From: Monosiga brevicollis MX1
Taxonomy: Eukaryota > Opisthokonta > Choanoflagellata > Craspedida > Salpingoecidae
Direction: 5' to 3'
Length of the DNA stretch: 64,000 nt
NCBI RefSeq assembly: GCF_000002865.3
Contig: NW_001865043.1
Coordinates: 761,203-825,202 of the forward strand
The position numbers and the translations under genes are program-made. This document shows, in pieces, positions 26,797-37,577 of the stretch. Below the pieces are notes generated by a model that did not search any database, was not told the DNA's origin, and saw only the letters and a program-made list of their open reading frames with translations. How positions within the stretch are numbered: the stretch's first letter is position 1; each line of letters starts with the position of its first letter.

Positions 26797-27198
26797 ATGC
26801 GTATGGCTTCCAATGACGAGCTGGACGGCGCCATGACCCGGGCCAGTGTCAAGGCCGTCGAGGGTGGTGCCATCGGCCTCGCCGTGGGTTTGGCTGGCAT
26901 GGCCGTCCTCAACCGCACCTGTATGTCACCTTGCCCATAGCTCGCATCACCTGCTTGTTCGTGCAACCATTCTCAACTCACCGCATCCCGTCGCCATTCT
27001 TGTGTACCCCGCGTAGCCACCTGGTATCGCAAGCTGACGCAGCCTCTCAAGGCACTGAGCGTCGCCATGCCCATTATCGGCTTTATGATGGTCTATGGCG
27101 AGGAAGAGCTGCTGAAGATTGAACGTGAAGGGCACGCTGCCCATGAAGCCAAGCGTGTCGCCGAATTCCGCCGCCTCCAAGCCGAGAGCGCCAACTAG
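26797..27198 (+). CDS. Small two-helix membrane protein, possibly mitochondrial
   Basis: Two exons (26797-26920, 27017-27198) give 101 residues. Helix 1 is GGAIGLAVGLAGMAVL and helix 2 is LSVAMPIIGFMMVYG, separated by a short basic loop (TWYRKLTQPLK). The last 35 residues form a charged helix rich in Glu, Arg and Ala. The gly-rich first helix, basic loop and second helix resemble the HIG1/Rcf2-N group of respiratory supercomplex factors, but this is a topology-level resemblance and not an identification. The start is the ATG at 26797; a second ATG two codons later is equally possible. Its neighbour on the other strand is a complex III assembly factor candidate, so a shared respiratory role is conceivable. 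Confidence 0.7.
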
Positions 27199-27647
27199 AC
27201 GATGTCACACGTACCCCTGGCCGCATTTATTTTTATACCTGTGCGTTGTTGTTGTTGTTGTTGTTGTTTGTTCCTGCATGAGTTGGCTTGTCAGCCCCCT
27301 TGCTTGTCCCTGCTGTTCAGATGTGTGTAGTTCCTTTCCTTCCGCCTTATGCCCGCGTCCTGGGCGTGTGGTGATTGCTGCGCAATCGAAACCATACCAT
27401 ATTCCAGCCCGGTCTGAGCGAATTCAACCTTCCTTCCCACTTGACCATCATATCACCTTCTTCTTCATCGTCAAATGCAGTCATGGTCCGCCCATGGGAC
27501 ACTGGTCAAATTAACATCCAAGCACGCCCCATCCGGCAAGCCGGGCAGAGGCCTTGATACAATCACGTTCCATTCTCTATTCATAACAACAAGTGCCGGT
27601 GCCCGGCACTTGCCTCGTCAAGCACGTGTATACTCGATGCGGTGTGT
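27199..27647. other. Convergent 3' intergenic region
   Basis: Holds the 3' flanks of the small membrane protein and the UQCC2-like gene. A (TTG)n trinucleotide run lies at 27243-27268. No gene was seen. Confidence 0.5.
27243..27268 (+). repeat. (GTT)n microsatellite
   Basis: About eight GTT units in the probable 3' UTR of the 101-residue membrane protein gene. Confidence 0.9.
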
Positions 27648-28421
27648 CTATGCTTTGGTGTCATCAGTCGGTGCCGTGGAGGAGTCGCTCCGCTCAGCGG
27701 GCTTCTTCTTCTTGAGCATGCGCGCAAAAAAGCCGTCACGATTGTATTCCTCTTGTGCCGCTGCAAACGCCATCCCGCGGGCCCACACCACAGAGAGCTT
27801 GAGCCGTTTGCAGCCATTTGCAAGTTGTCTCTCTCATCTCAACCAAATCTGGCACATCCATGACACTGGACGTACCGGTTGACAGCCGCCCAAACCCCCA
27901 TGACGTGCCCGTCTTGCCGGAAAACGTTGCATCCTCGCTCCGTTGATACTGTCAAACATCGTAGGTGCCAACAATGGTAAGCTTGGTGGCAGTGCGTTTC
28001 TACGCCCGACGTCCAAAGCACTGCCTGCTTGGCGTACCGCTTTCTTAAATGCTCCGTCGCTCAGCTGCTGCCAAGCCCGCAGCTCCTCTTTGGCCTTCCA
28101 CACCTGATTGTGATGCAAGATAACGCCATGCACCCGCATGAATGAGAAGGCACAAAAAGACAACCACACTCGACCAAATGAAGCGAAGCGGACCGCGTCA
28201 TCCGGCTCCCTTGTCCTTTTCTTTTTTTTTCTTTGCTCTTCTGTCGCTGCACCCGCTCTGACCTGTGCCGAGGATCCGCGCTCCAGCTTGGCAATGCGCT
28301 GCGGCAGATGCTGGCGTAGCTGCTCGCCCAAGTCTCGGCCCTTGCGAGCCGGATTGAGTGGCCATGCCTCCACCAACCGCCGAGCCGCTGCGCTCAGCGT
28401 ACCAGCCCCCTTGCCCGCCAT
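27648..28421 (-). CDS. UQCC2-like complex III assembly factor (candidate)
   Basis: Four exons (28421-28263, 28103-28038, 27948-27876, 27832-27648) close in phase to 160 residues; human UQCC2 has 126. The family is a mitochondrial nucleoid/matrix protein needed for cytochrome b expression and complex III assembly. The first exon carries the best match: EAWPLNPARKGRDLGEQLRQ aligns with the EEWP-x5-RGRDLG-x2-LRQ signature of UQCC2. The third exon has YQRSEDATFSGK, placed where the human protein has its PRDTSFSG motif. The middle helix (KAKEELRAWQQLS) and the Lys-rich tail (ARMLKKKK) are less conserved. Identification rests on these two short matches, so it is probable rather than certain. The last exon boundaries were chosen by phase. 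Confidence 0.65.
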
Positions 28422-28710
28422 GGCCCAAGACTCTGCAACCAGGCCACCACCCGTTAAAGCAGTTTTGGCCTACACCGAGCCAGGTGTCCTGACACACCCA
28501 ACTGTCGTTCAAGGCCACGAGGTTAATATGACCTCAACCTTTCCCAAAAAGAAAAAAAAGAAAAAAATAACAAAAGATGACCAAGAAAATAAATAAACAC
28601 AAAAGACTTGAAAGATGAGAAAACCATAACGTGTAAATCAATTATCGAAATGATCGGATTCTGGTTTTGGATGTTGCGTTGCGTTCCCTCTTTGACCTGA
28701 TGTGGACAGG

Positions 28711-31700
28711 TTAAACCGAAGAATCATCTTCCTCATGCTCATTGGCCAAGGCCATACGCTGGCCCTCTTCCACTCGAGCTCGCAATTGGGCCTCCAAAGT
28801 GATAAAAGACGGTCGCGATTCAGGCCGCTGCTCCAAGCATGCCTCCACCATGGTGCTTAGCCAGGACGGCCATGTCGCATCTGTCGGCAGCCTCAATCCC
28901 TCGTCAAGAAGCTTCAACAGGCTGCTGAGGAGCGGTCCACGCGGCTGTCGGGCATGTTGCTCCCACAAGTCTGGACGCGCCTGCGTGTAAATCTCCCATA
29001 ACAAGACACCATAACTCCAGCAGTCCGCCGCAAACCCGTACTGCTCCCCGCGCAAAACCTCTGGGCTCATGTACTGCGGGGTGCCCACTCCAGCGGTCAA
29101 GGCCATGGCCTCGTGCGTGCTGTTGCCACCCACAGACTGGTATAACGACTCGCGACCCTGGCTGGCACCGTGCCGCTTGCTACCTGATCGCTGCAATTGA
29201 CTGTGCTGCGACACGTCCGGTGACTGCGATGACGACACGAGTGCTTGCGGTTGGGTCGGTGGCGTGCGGTTGGGTGCTGCACCCGATGCCGAGTTTTTAA
29301 ACGTCTGGCTGATGCTCCCAAAATCTGTCACGCGCGCCCGCCCAGCATCTGTAATCAAAACTATAGAAAAAGCGCAGGTGGCGCCGCGCGGTAAGCGATA
29401 CGCGGTGTGCGATTAGGAAGACGGCCCGCGCGTACACGGGGTCGCAACAGGCGGGGGGGGGACACTCAACAACACAACACAGGGACAGACAGATGTGCAC
29501 GTTGGTCAAAGCTTACCATTGCCAGCCTTCAAGTCACGATGCAAGACCCCCAGCGTGTGATGAAGATAGCTCATCGCCACGGCAACATCGCACATGATAC
29601 GTTGCTTGGCCATGAAATCCAACTCTGGGTTGCCATCCAGATAGCTGCGAAGGCTGCCGTTGGGCATGAGCTCCAAAACCAAAAACGGAGCGTTGTGCTG
29701 CTCCGGAAAATGCCCCGCCCCAAAGAAGCGCACCAATTGTGGGTGGCGCGTGCGCTGCAGGAATTCCACCTCGCGCTGAAACTCCTCCAGCGTCGACTCG
29801 TCGCACATCATCAAATCCGTCTTCAGCACTTTCACACACACTTGGATGGTATCCCACTGTGCTGCCCAAACCGCGCCAAAGGCGCCGGGCGAGCTTCCGT
29901 CAATGCGTCGCAACAACTGCAGCTCACTGCTCTCAATTTCCCACGCTGCCTTGAGCACGTGAAGTTCCTCCTGCGCCTCATCCAACAGCATTTGGCGCAG
30001 CTCCAGATCCTGCTCCACATAGCGCTGGCGCATCTTCATGCGACGATGCCCATAGATAACGCAGGGAAGCAACGCAACCGCCCCCAACATCACCACCAGA
30101 GCAATGGCCCAGGGGTGATCGAAAAAGCGCAGTTTAGGCTTGCAGAGCGCACCTGCTTGGCGAAAGCCGCTCACACATGCACACGAATAGTAATTCAGCA
30201 ACACGTTGGCCCACACATCACCGAGGTTATGGGCACGCTCAAACTGCGACTCAAGCACGCAGGTGATGGGCACGCCGTCCAAGACAAGAGCTGGGACTTG
30301 GGGCAACGACAGCAAGTAGGTCCAACTCCCATCTGCGTTCACAATGTATGGTGGCGTCCCATTCGAAATGCGCATTCCCGAGACGAAAAGGTTGCCCAGC
30401 GTGCTGCGCAGCAACGTCAGGTTTTGTAGAAAGCTGTTCTCCGACAAGTCGAGCACGGCCACCTGCGCAAAGCAGCGCGGCAGCAGCTGATCCATGTGGG
30501 TGGTAAAGGACGCCGCGTTGCCCAGGCTGCGAGCTAGCAGTTTGTTCGACCCCATTAATCCACAAAGTAGGGGCGAGTAGCCCAGACTGGTGTTGGAAAA
30601 GTCGTACACCGCAGCCGCCATCTCCGTCTGGTTGCGCAGCTGCGGATTATTGGACACGTCCAGCGTGTTCAAAAACGGGATGGCCAGCTCCAATGTCAAC
30701 AAGTTGCCGTGGTTCGAGACCCGCAGTGCCTGTGAATTATCGCTCTGCCACGTGATGGAGATGTGCTCACAGCTCGTTGACTGCAGCGACAGCCGCTGCA
30801 AGGATGGCAGGTCAATGTTCAAGGACAGCGTTCGTTGACTGGGCGTGCAAGTCATGCTGCTACCAAACTCCATCTCCTGCACGCTAGCCAGTTGAAACAT
30901 TTGCTTTCGGCTTTGGCTGGAAAGGGGAAAATCAACCAAACGCAATTTGGTAAGATTCGACGCAAACTCGAGGTCCATTGGAGTCTGGAACGACGCAGCT
31001 TTGGAGAGAGAAAGCTCTATGAGCCTGGGCTTGGCCGTGAGCAGCTGTGTTGGCACTTCCACCAACGCGTTGTTGTCAAGATACATGTACTGCAAAGAGG
31101 TAGCTGCCGTCGCCAGGCTCGTGGGCAGAGACGACAGCTGGTTATCAGACAAGTCAATGGTCACCAGGTGTGAAAGGCCGTCGACCAAATCGTCCGGCAA
31201 CACCTGGAGTTGATTGGCGCTGAACAGCACGTGGTTGACATTGGGCTGGTTCTTGAGTAAACCAGGGGAAACGAACTCGAGCTGGTTGTAGTCCAGCGAA
31301 AAGTACGTCAGGTTGCCAGGAGGCATGTCCGCGGCCGTGATGGAAGTGAGCTTATTGTACGACAATTGCAGAAGCTCCAGCCGCGTTTGTGAGCTAAAGA
31401 GTCCTGTGGGTAAACTCGCCAGCTTGTTGCGGGCCAAAGATAGAAGGCGCAGTGCTGGTAAGGGCTTGAAAATGTCCTTGGGCAGGGTTGTCAGGTCATT
31501 GTGGTAGAGATAGATCTTATAAAGCTGACTGAGACCGGCAAAAAAGTCCACGGGGATTGAGGTGATCATGTTGGAGTTGAGCAGGCACTCCAAGAGGTTC
31601 GACATGGGCTGCAAAAGCTCGGGAGGCAGCGTGACTAGTTTGTTGTGGGAAAGGTCGAGGCTTGCGAGCCGAGTGTTGTGTGCGAAGAGGTCTGCATGCA

Positions 31701-32272
31701 CGGCGGTCAGAAAGTTGTTGCTGGCCGCAAATTCCACGAGTTTAAGCTGCTGGTTTAACACGGCTGGAGGCAAGACTGTGAGACTGTTGTAACTCATCTC
31801 AATACCATCCAGGTTTGTGCAGGTGCTGAGCAGACCCGCCGGCAGGCTCTCGAGCTCATTGCTTTCAAGACGCAGCTTTTGTAAACCAGAGCAATCCTTT
31901 AACAGCTCATCGTCCAAACGAGTGAGGTGGTTGTTGCCGAGATCAAGTGTGGTCATTTGCCTCTGCCCTCGCAAGAGTCCAGCGGGTAGCGTCTGAAGTT
32001 GGTTGTGCTTGAGAAAGAGGGAGAAGAGGCCGGTCGAGCCCTCCAACAGATTGTCGGGTAGAAACATGATGTTGTTGTTGCTGAGATCCAAGTTACGCAG
32101 TTGAGGCTTGTGTCGGCTAATGGAGGGCGGGATGGTTGTGAGGCCATTGCCGTGCAAAGCCACAATTTCCAGCTGTTTTGTCATCTCAAGCGCGTTGGCA
32201 GGCACAAAACGCAGGCCCGAATCTGACAGTTGAAGTTGCTATTGGATTTCACGCAAGAAGGCAAACAGAAGG

Positions 32273-32316
<44 letters not shown>

Positions 32317-33042
32317 CGGTGCAAGCAAGAAAAGGAATGGTGAGAGGGTGATCATCGCGTGCTTGCTTGCCTTGGTGCCAAAGAAGACGGGAGCACAGAC
32401 CTGTAGCTGACTCAGACTGTTCAAGTCGTCCCAAAAGTGTGATGCGAGCGTCACGTTTTGAAGAAGCAAGGCCGTCAGATTGGTCATGTCCTTGAGGTGC
32501 GTCAGGGCCACCATGCTACTGTCTGTGACCACGAGCCGCTGCAGACGCGCGACGAGGGACTCGGCCAACAGCAAGCGCACCCAGTCGCTGGATGTGTGCT
32601 GCTGAAAGATGCCTAGATTTGTCAACGCAGGCAAGTCCATGTCTGTGCCCATGCTGACGTAGGGGACACATTGCAGGGTAAACTCGACGAGGTTGGGAAA
32701 ACTGTTGCCGCTGAGAAAGCTACAGCAGCGCAGGGAATCCCGCACGGTGAGCCGGATCAACATGTCATTCAGCGCCGGCAAGTGAATGGGCACCACTTCT
32801 TCCGAGTTGCAGTCGACTGTGAGCGGGACGCGTTGGGAAGTATCGCAGTCAGCAGGCATGGAACTGGTGTTGTAAAACTCTGTCAGCGCGCGCGCCGTGC
32901 AAGTCACAGAATCCAAGTCGTCAAAGAGACAACTTGAAGGAAAGCATGCCCGCAGACTGTCGTTCGATGCCGCCACGGTGATGATGATGCTAGCCGCAAG
33001 CGCCACCAGCAGCGCCACGTGCATAACGGGGAGCAAGGCCAT
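28711..33042 (-). CDS. LRR receptor-like kinase (TKL group)
   Basis: Three exons (33042-32401, 32238-29517, 29360-28711) give 1,337 residues. A signal peptide comes first (MALLPVMHVALLVALAA), then a Cys-containing cap and a long array of about 20 leucine-rich repeats of the typical LxxLxLxxNxLxxLP type. After a short Cys-bearing juxtamembrane loop, a single helix (WAIALVVMLGAVALLPCVIY, about 920-940) leads to a cytosolic kinase. Kinase motifs: glycine loop GAFGAVW, VCVKVLK lysine (about 1016), HRDLKAGN catalytic loop, TDFG (about 1133), and GTPQYMSPE in place of APE. HRDLK suggests Ser/Thr activity of the TKL group. The DFG-to-SPE span is about 85 residues because of a Ser/Gln-rich insert. 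An intron splits the catalytic loop between AGN and VLI. The ligand is unknown. Confidence 0.9.
32273..32315 (+). repeat. Poly-A run (43 nt)
   Basis: Lies in the first intron of the LRR kinase gene (32400-32239), so it is poly-T in transcript sense, ending about 33 nt before the acceptor. It is the longest homopolymer in the window. Confidence 0.95.
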
Positions 33043-33524
33043 CCTGGAGGCGATTGTCAGGCACAAGATACAGACACGCTCGGCCCCACACCCAGCTTCT
33101 TCACTGCCTTATGCCAGTGTGACAGCCCCCTCCGTGTCCCCGCGCCGCTGGCAGCGACCAAGCCGCAGCAGCAGCGAAAAGCCTGTTTTTGTTCCTCTTC
33201 AAGCCAAGCCAAGCTGGAAGCAAAACACACACACACACACACACACACACATCGAAATCGCTCATCCGGAAAAGTCAGAGAAAAAAAAAAGACATGGAAA
33301 GTAAACTCAAAGAGAGTGATGGGGAGGACAACGCTTGATACAAGTGGATGGACGGCGATGGCAAGAGCTTCGCCACTGGCAGTGGTTTGAGTCTTCTTGG
33401 TTCAGAAAGGGAGGAAATGGCGCGTGGTCGCACAATGATTGTTGCAGCAGCCAGTTCACAGCCCAGATGAAAGGATGAGGCACGAAGAAGGGAAATGGTC
33501 GATTTGTCGATTGGATCAGAGGGT
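33043..33524. other. Intergenic region between LRR kinase start and NUBP1 stop
   Basis: Contains a (CA)n microsatellite at 33226-33252 and a short A-run near 33281-33291. It presumably combines the kinase promoter and the NUBP1 3' end. No gene was seen. Confidence 0.5.
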
Positions 33525-35751
33525 CTATGTCGAGGCTGACTCGACTTGGTTTTCAGTGCCACCATTGACAGTGCTACTAAAGTTCAACACCGCTATCGCA
33601 GTTACATAAAGCGTGAGTGCAGAACTGCCGCGCCAAAAAATAGAGACCAACGATACGGCATTTACACACACACCCTCCCACGTACTCACTAACACCTCGC
33701 GACGCCGCCGCCCACGCACACACACGACGACGACGACGACACAAAAACAAACAAGAAAACACGCGTTTTGCCTACCTGAGACGAGACGTTGATATGCCTG
33801 GGTGGCAGGCGAATCAGGAAAGGACTCAAACATGGATTTACCTTGATCACAGCACATGGCTGCGCGGGTGTGCGGAATGCATGAGGGAAGCATGAGCAAA
33901 CACGCTGTAGCGTGCGATGGTGAAGGATAAAGCCGCAACACATACCGATTCGCGGGTCCAAAGGTAAACGACCCAGAAAAGGCACGTCCATCTCCTCGGC
34001 CATGGCTGCTGCACCCCCTGTCGTGGCCGGAAAAATTTCCGACTCATTCTGCAACAAGATTTGCTCATAAGATATTGCAAGGCATGCCGAGTTCTCCATA
34101 ATTTTTTTGTTGTTTAGCCAGCAACGACTTCAAGGAGGCAAAACTCAAGGGCGCACCTTGCAGGAAGGGCATACAAACCCGCTCATATTCTCAACCACGC
34201 CAATGATGGGTAGGCCGACCTAACCCAAACATAAGCCCCATAACACCAACGTAAGCTCCAAAGTGAAAGTGCTAGGCCCTCCAATGAACGTAATGATGGT
34301 ACAGTCCAGCAACTGACCTTGCGACAAAAAGAAATTTCGCGGCGAACATCGGCCAATGCCACCTCCTACTCATGACCAACCGAAAAGACAGGTTCGGGCC
34401 AAGATTCGAATGACAGGAGTGGACGTAGCACCGACCACCCGCCAACAAATACACCCATGCCCCTGTCCCTGCCATAAGGGCGTCAGGGCGAGCGTCAAAG
34501 AGCAAGTGGTACCTGTGGGGTAGTGACAATGACGCATCCGTCGGGCTGACAGCCGCGCAGATACTGCACAAGTGAAATGTGCTCATCAGAAGTGCCAGGG
34601 GGAGTATCGATCAACATAAAGTCTTGCTCGCCCCAGTCCACATCTCGAAGAAACTGCTTGATCAATCCTGGACGCAAAAAATTAATGCACAGTCACGCGC
34701 AGCCAAAGGTCAGGGCGCAATCCATACAAGCAGGCAAGCCCAATACTGCCCTTCCAGGGGGAAAAAAAATAAACAAAGGCCGGTTGTCAGTACCATTTTT
34801 CTTGTCGCCTCGCCAGATAACAGCCGCAGTCGGGGAAGGGAGCAGAAAGCCAACACTCATCAGGGCGAGATTATCCTCCACAAAGATGGGAGACCAACCC
34901 GAGCCCGACTTGAAAATTTGCTCGCCCTCCATCCCAAAGACCTTGGGCAGTGAAGGTCCGCAAATGTCCACGTCCATTACTGCCACCTAGTGAGCACAAA
35001 AGCCCAGTCCAATGGTGATCAGAAAGGAGCAAAAGCATCCCGTGTGCACTTGCACAGAAAAAAAAATAACGGCCACGTTGGACACGTCCTCCCCTCCCAA
35101 AAAAAAAAGATGCACTGCAGGTGTGTAGGAATTAAGAAGCCAACGTGCACATCGAAGCTGCGCCATATCACTGGGGTGGAGCGACAGACACGGGTGCAGA
35201 GCTCCAACCAGACGAACCGAACGGTCTTCATCCTGCGCCAGACCATAAGCCAGATTGGCAGTGACGGTCGACTTGCCCACGCCGCCTTTGCCAGAAAGGA
35301 CCAGAATTTTGTGCTTGACGCTTGCAAGCCGCTCCTGAATGAGTGGCAAGTCTAGCGGACGGGGCAGGTACGTTGGAAACACAGCGTTTCCTTGAACGGG
35401 TCAGTGCAGGAGGCGCGATGCAATTGATCCAGGGGCGGAGGCGTAGTGGGATTCAAAAGGCAGCCATGATCACCTGGGTCTGGGCCTTGTGGCTTGCTGG
35501 CTGCACAAATGGCCTGGTTTGGACAACCTGTGTGAACCACGGCAGCAAACGCATCAGAAAACCATTGGCCGCAGACTCTACATCACTCTTTGATTGAGGT
35601 AGACACTTTGCGTCTCGAGCACTCACCCTCACAGGCGGCTGATCGACCAGCCTGGTCGCTTTCTGTGCCCGGGCAATCTAAATCAAGCCCGAGTCATGAG
35701 GCGAGAAGAGGCTGTGAGCATCCTGCTGCCCTCACCTATCCTGTCAGGCAT
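33525..35751 (-). CDS. NUBP1: NUBP1/Nbp35 cytosolic Fe-S scaffold P-loop NTPase
   Basis: Eleven exons (35751-35736, 35677-35627, 35527-35474, 35351-35209, 34986-34794, 34667-34513, 34365-34318, 34219-34157, 34048-33946, 33859-33776, 33592-33525) give 325 residues; human NUBP1 has 320. It acts with NUBP2 as the scaffold of cytosolic iron-sulfur cluster assembly. The N-terminal cluster motif C-x13-C-x2-C-x5-C is complete (Cys 7, 21, 24, 30), which separates it from NUBP2. The deviant Walker A is GKGGVGKST, followed by [16 protein letters not shown] and [12 protein letters not shown]. The C-terminal CPSC bridging pair is present in GFVCPSC. The first coding exon is only 16 nt, and most exons are under 160 nt, making this the most intron-dense gene of the window. 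Confidence 0.94.
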
Positions 35752-36522
35752 GCAAACGTGTACGCACGATCCGGCGCATCGCGCGGCACCACATTGGCGT
35801 CCATCCTTGCGAGGTCCCAGGCCCGCACAGCAAAGACCACCGTAATCAGTCTGTCCCAACACGAGCCCTCCGTCGGGCACCAGCAAATGCTACTACTCCA
35901 GGAAAAGACCAGCGACCAGAGACAGCTTGAGACCCAGCTGAGGGCAGGGAGGAATGAGACCCCGGGGGTCGACGACGACACGAGTGTCAGCTCGATGAGT
36001 CGCAATGACGAATCGGTTGATCTGACGAGTTGTCAGACAATTTAGTGATCAACTGTAACCCCCAAATTTACGACATTAACTGGCTAGTCATCCGTACTGA
36101 AATCTACATGTTTTAAAATTTCTTCTGCACTAGCTTCAAAGGTCCTTGACAGGTACAGAGAGACAGAGACAGAGAGATGAATTGGTGAGACAGAGAGACA
36201 GAGACACAGAGAGAGAGAGAGAGAGAGAGGGATCAAGTGTTGTTCTTTTTTTTTTTTTTTTTTCTTCCTTTTTCGTGGCAGTTTGGGGTGTCTGTCTCGG
36301 GTCGAGCTCGTGGTTTGTCAGCGGCTGCGGACGAGTGGGCTTGGGTGGCTGTAAGGGTACGGCGTGTAGAGAAGAAAGCGCTATGGCCACGCTTACCTAA
36401 GTCAGAAAAGCCGTGCAAAGAGTCTGGCAAAGTTGGCGAGCACCACCGAAGAGCCCTCCGTGCAAAGGTCTTTCGCCTGGCCCTTTGCAGCCACTTCTTG
36501 GAGCCTCTCGAGACCTTTCGTG
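35752..36522. other. Divergent promoter region (NUBP1/SGF11-like)
   Basis: Contains a purine-rich GACAGAGA/GA microsatellite (36155-36230) directly followed by a poly-T run (36242-36263). Other open frames here are not family-like. Both flanking genes begin at its edges. Confidence 0.5.
36155..36263 (+). repeat. (GA)n-rich array followed by poly-T
   Basis: GACAGA and GA units followed after 12 nt by about 22 T. Intergenic, upstream of the SGF11-like gene. Confidence 0.9.
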
Positions 36523-37399
36523 ATGGCGGCAGCGACTCTGCCAGATGAACAACGGCTGCGCGAGCAAGTGGCGGCTCTCGAGTCATTTGTGGAGGCGCTG
36601 CGCGCTCAAAAGGCTCGAGGTGTCCTCACGCAAGCCGAGGTGGCCGCGGATCTCATCCTCGAGCTGGTTGATCAGGAGGTACAGGCCATTGCTTTTCAAG
36701 TCCATCGCAACGTCAAACTCCGCCTTCTGTGCCTCTGCCCCGCGGATAACTCAGACCACCGGTAGGCCTGCACCAATGCCAATGAGCCGCCGACAACCGA
36801 ACACTGCTGCTCGCAGCTCATTTGCCCAGTGCCCCTCCCCATAGCCATCACGGCCTCGTGGCTACCCCAGGCTATGACATATATGGCACCAAGGTCGGTT
36901 TTAAAGCCGTGTGAGAGGCGGCCGCTTGGCAGCACAGTCTGCCTTCTGTCTTGCGCGCTGGCCTTTGCTAACAGCTCACCTTGAGGGCCCTTTTTGCGCG
37001 CCCCGATGACGGGACTCAGCTCAACAAGCAGCAAGCACCAAGTTTTCGGTGCCCCAACTGTGGCATGATGCGCCAGCCCGCCAAATTTGCCCCCCACCTG
37101 GAGCAGTGCATGGGAATGGGGGGGCGGGAGTCGAGACGAGCTGCTGCTCACAAGAGCCGCCAACTGATTCAGCAGCAAGCTGGGCCAGATGCTCCCGAGA
37201 ACAAACGGACCAAAAAGCGCAGCAATGGCAAGGGTAGTTATTGCATGCCCGCCAATGCTGCCTTGTGGAATGGCCACGCGTATGCTGTGGTGCAGGCGCA
37301 TTCTGAATTTGCCCCAGGCTGACCCCCTTCGTTGATGTCTCTTCCCACCCCTTGTTTGCAGAAGTCATGACCGCGAAAAAAGGCAAGCAGCAAAAATAA
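36523..37399 (+). CDS. SAGA deubiquitinase-module subunit, SGF11/ATXN7L3-like
   Basis: Four exons (36523-36761, 36845-36893, 36975-37233, 37362-37399) give 194 residues. SGF11/ATXN7L3 anchors and activates the ubiquitin protease module of SAGA, which removes ubiquitin from histone H2B. The N-terminal helix contains AIAFQVHRNVK, matching the FEVHRAVK helix of ATXN7L3. A short TPGYDIYG motif follows. The zinc finger is FRCPNCGMMRQPAKFAPHLE followed by QCMGMGGRESRR, the diagnostic SGF11 finger (C-x2-C then H-x3-C) with its basic tail. The C-terminus is Lys-rich. ATXN7L3's SCA7 domain was not found, so this is a short, SGF11-type form. The last exon (12 codons) was placed by phase and is less certain. 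Confidence 0.88.
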
Positions 37400-37577
37400 G
37401 GGTCACAGGTTTGATTGTGCTTTCGGAAGACATGATTCAACACCTCGATCGGCTGAGACCGGGTCTTTCTTAGACTGTTCGCCATCCTTTAGCAGCGGGG
37501 TGGTTCACTAGGGCAACGCCACGCCCAACAATGCCATGCCGTGTTTTGTGTTAATTAACATCCGATGTAAATTAAGC

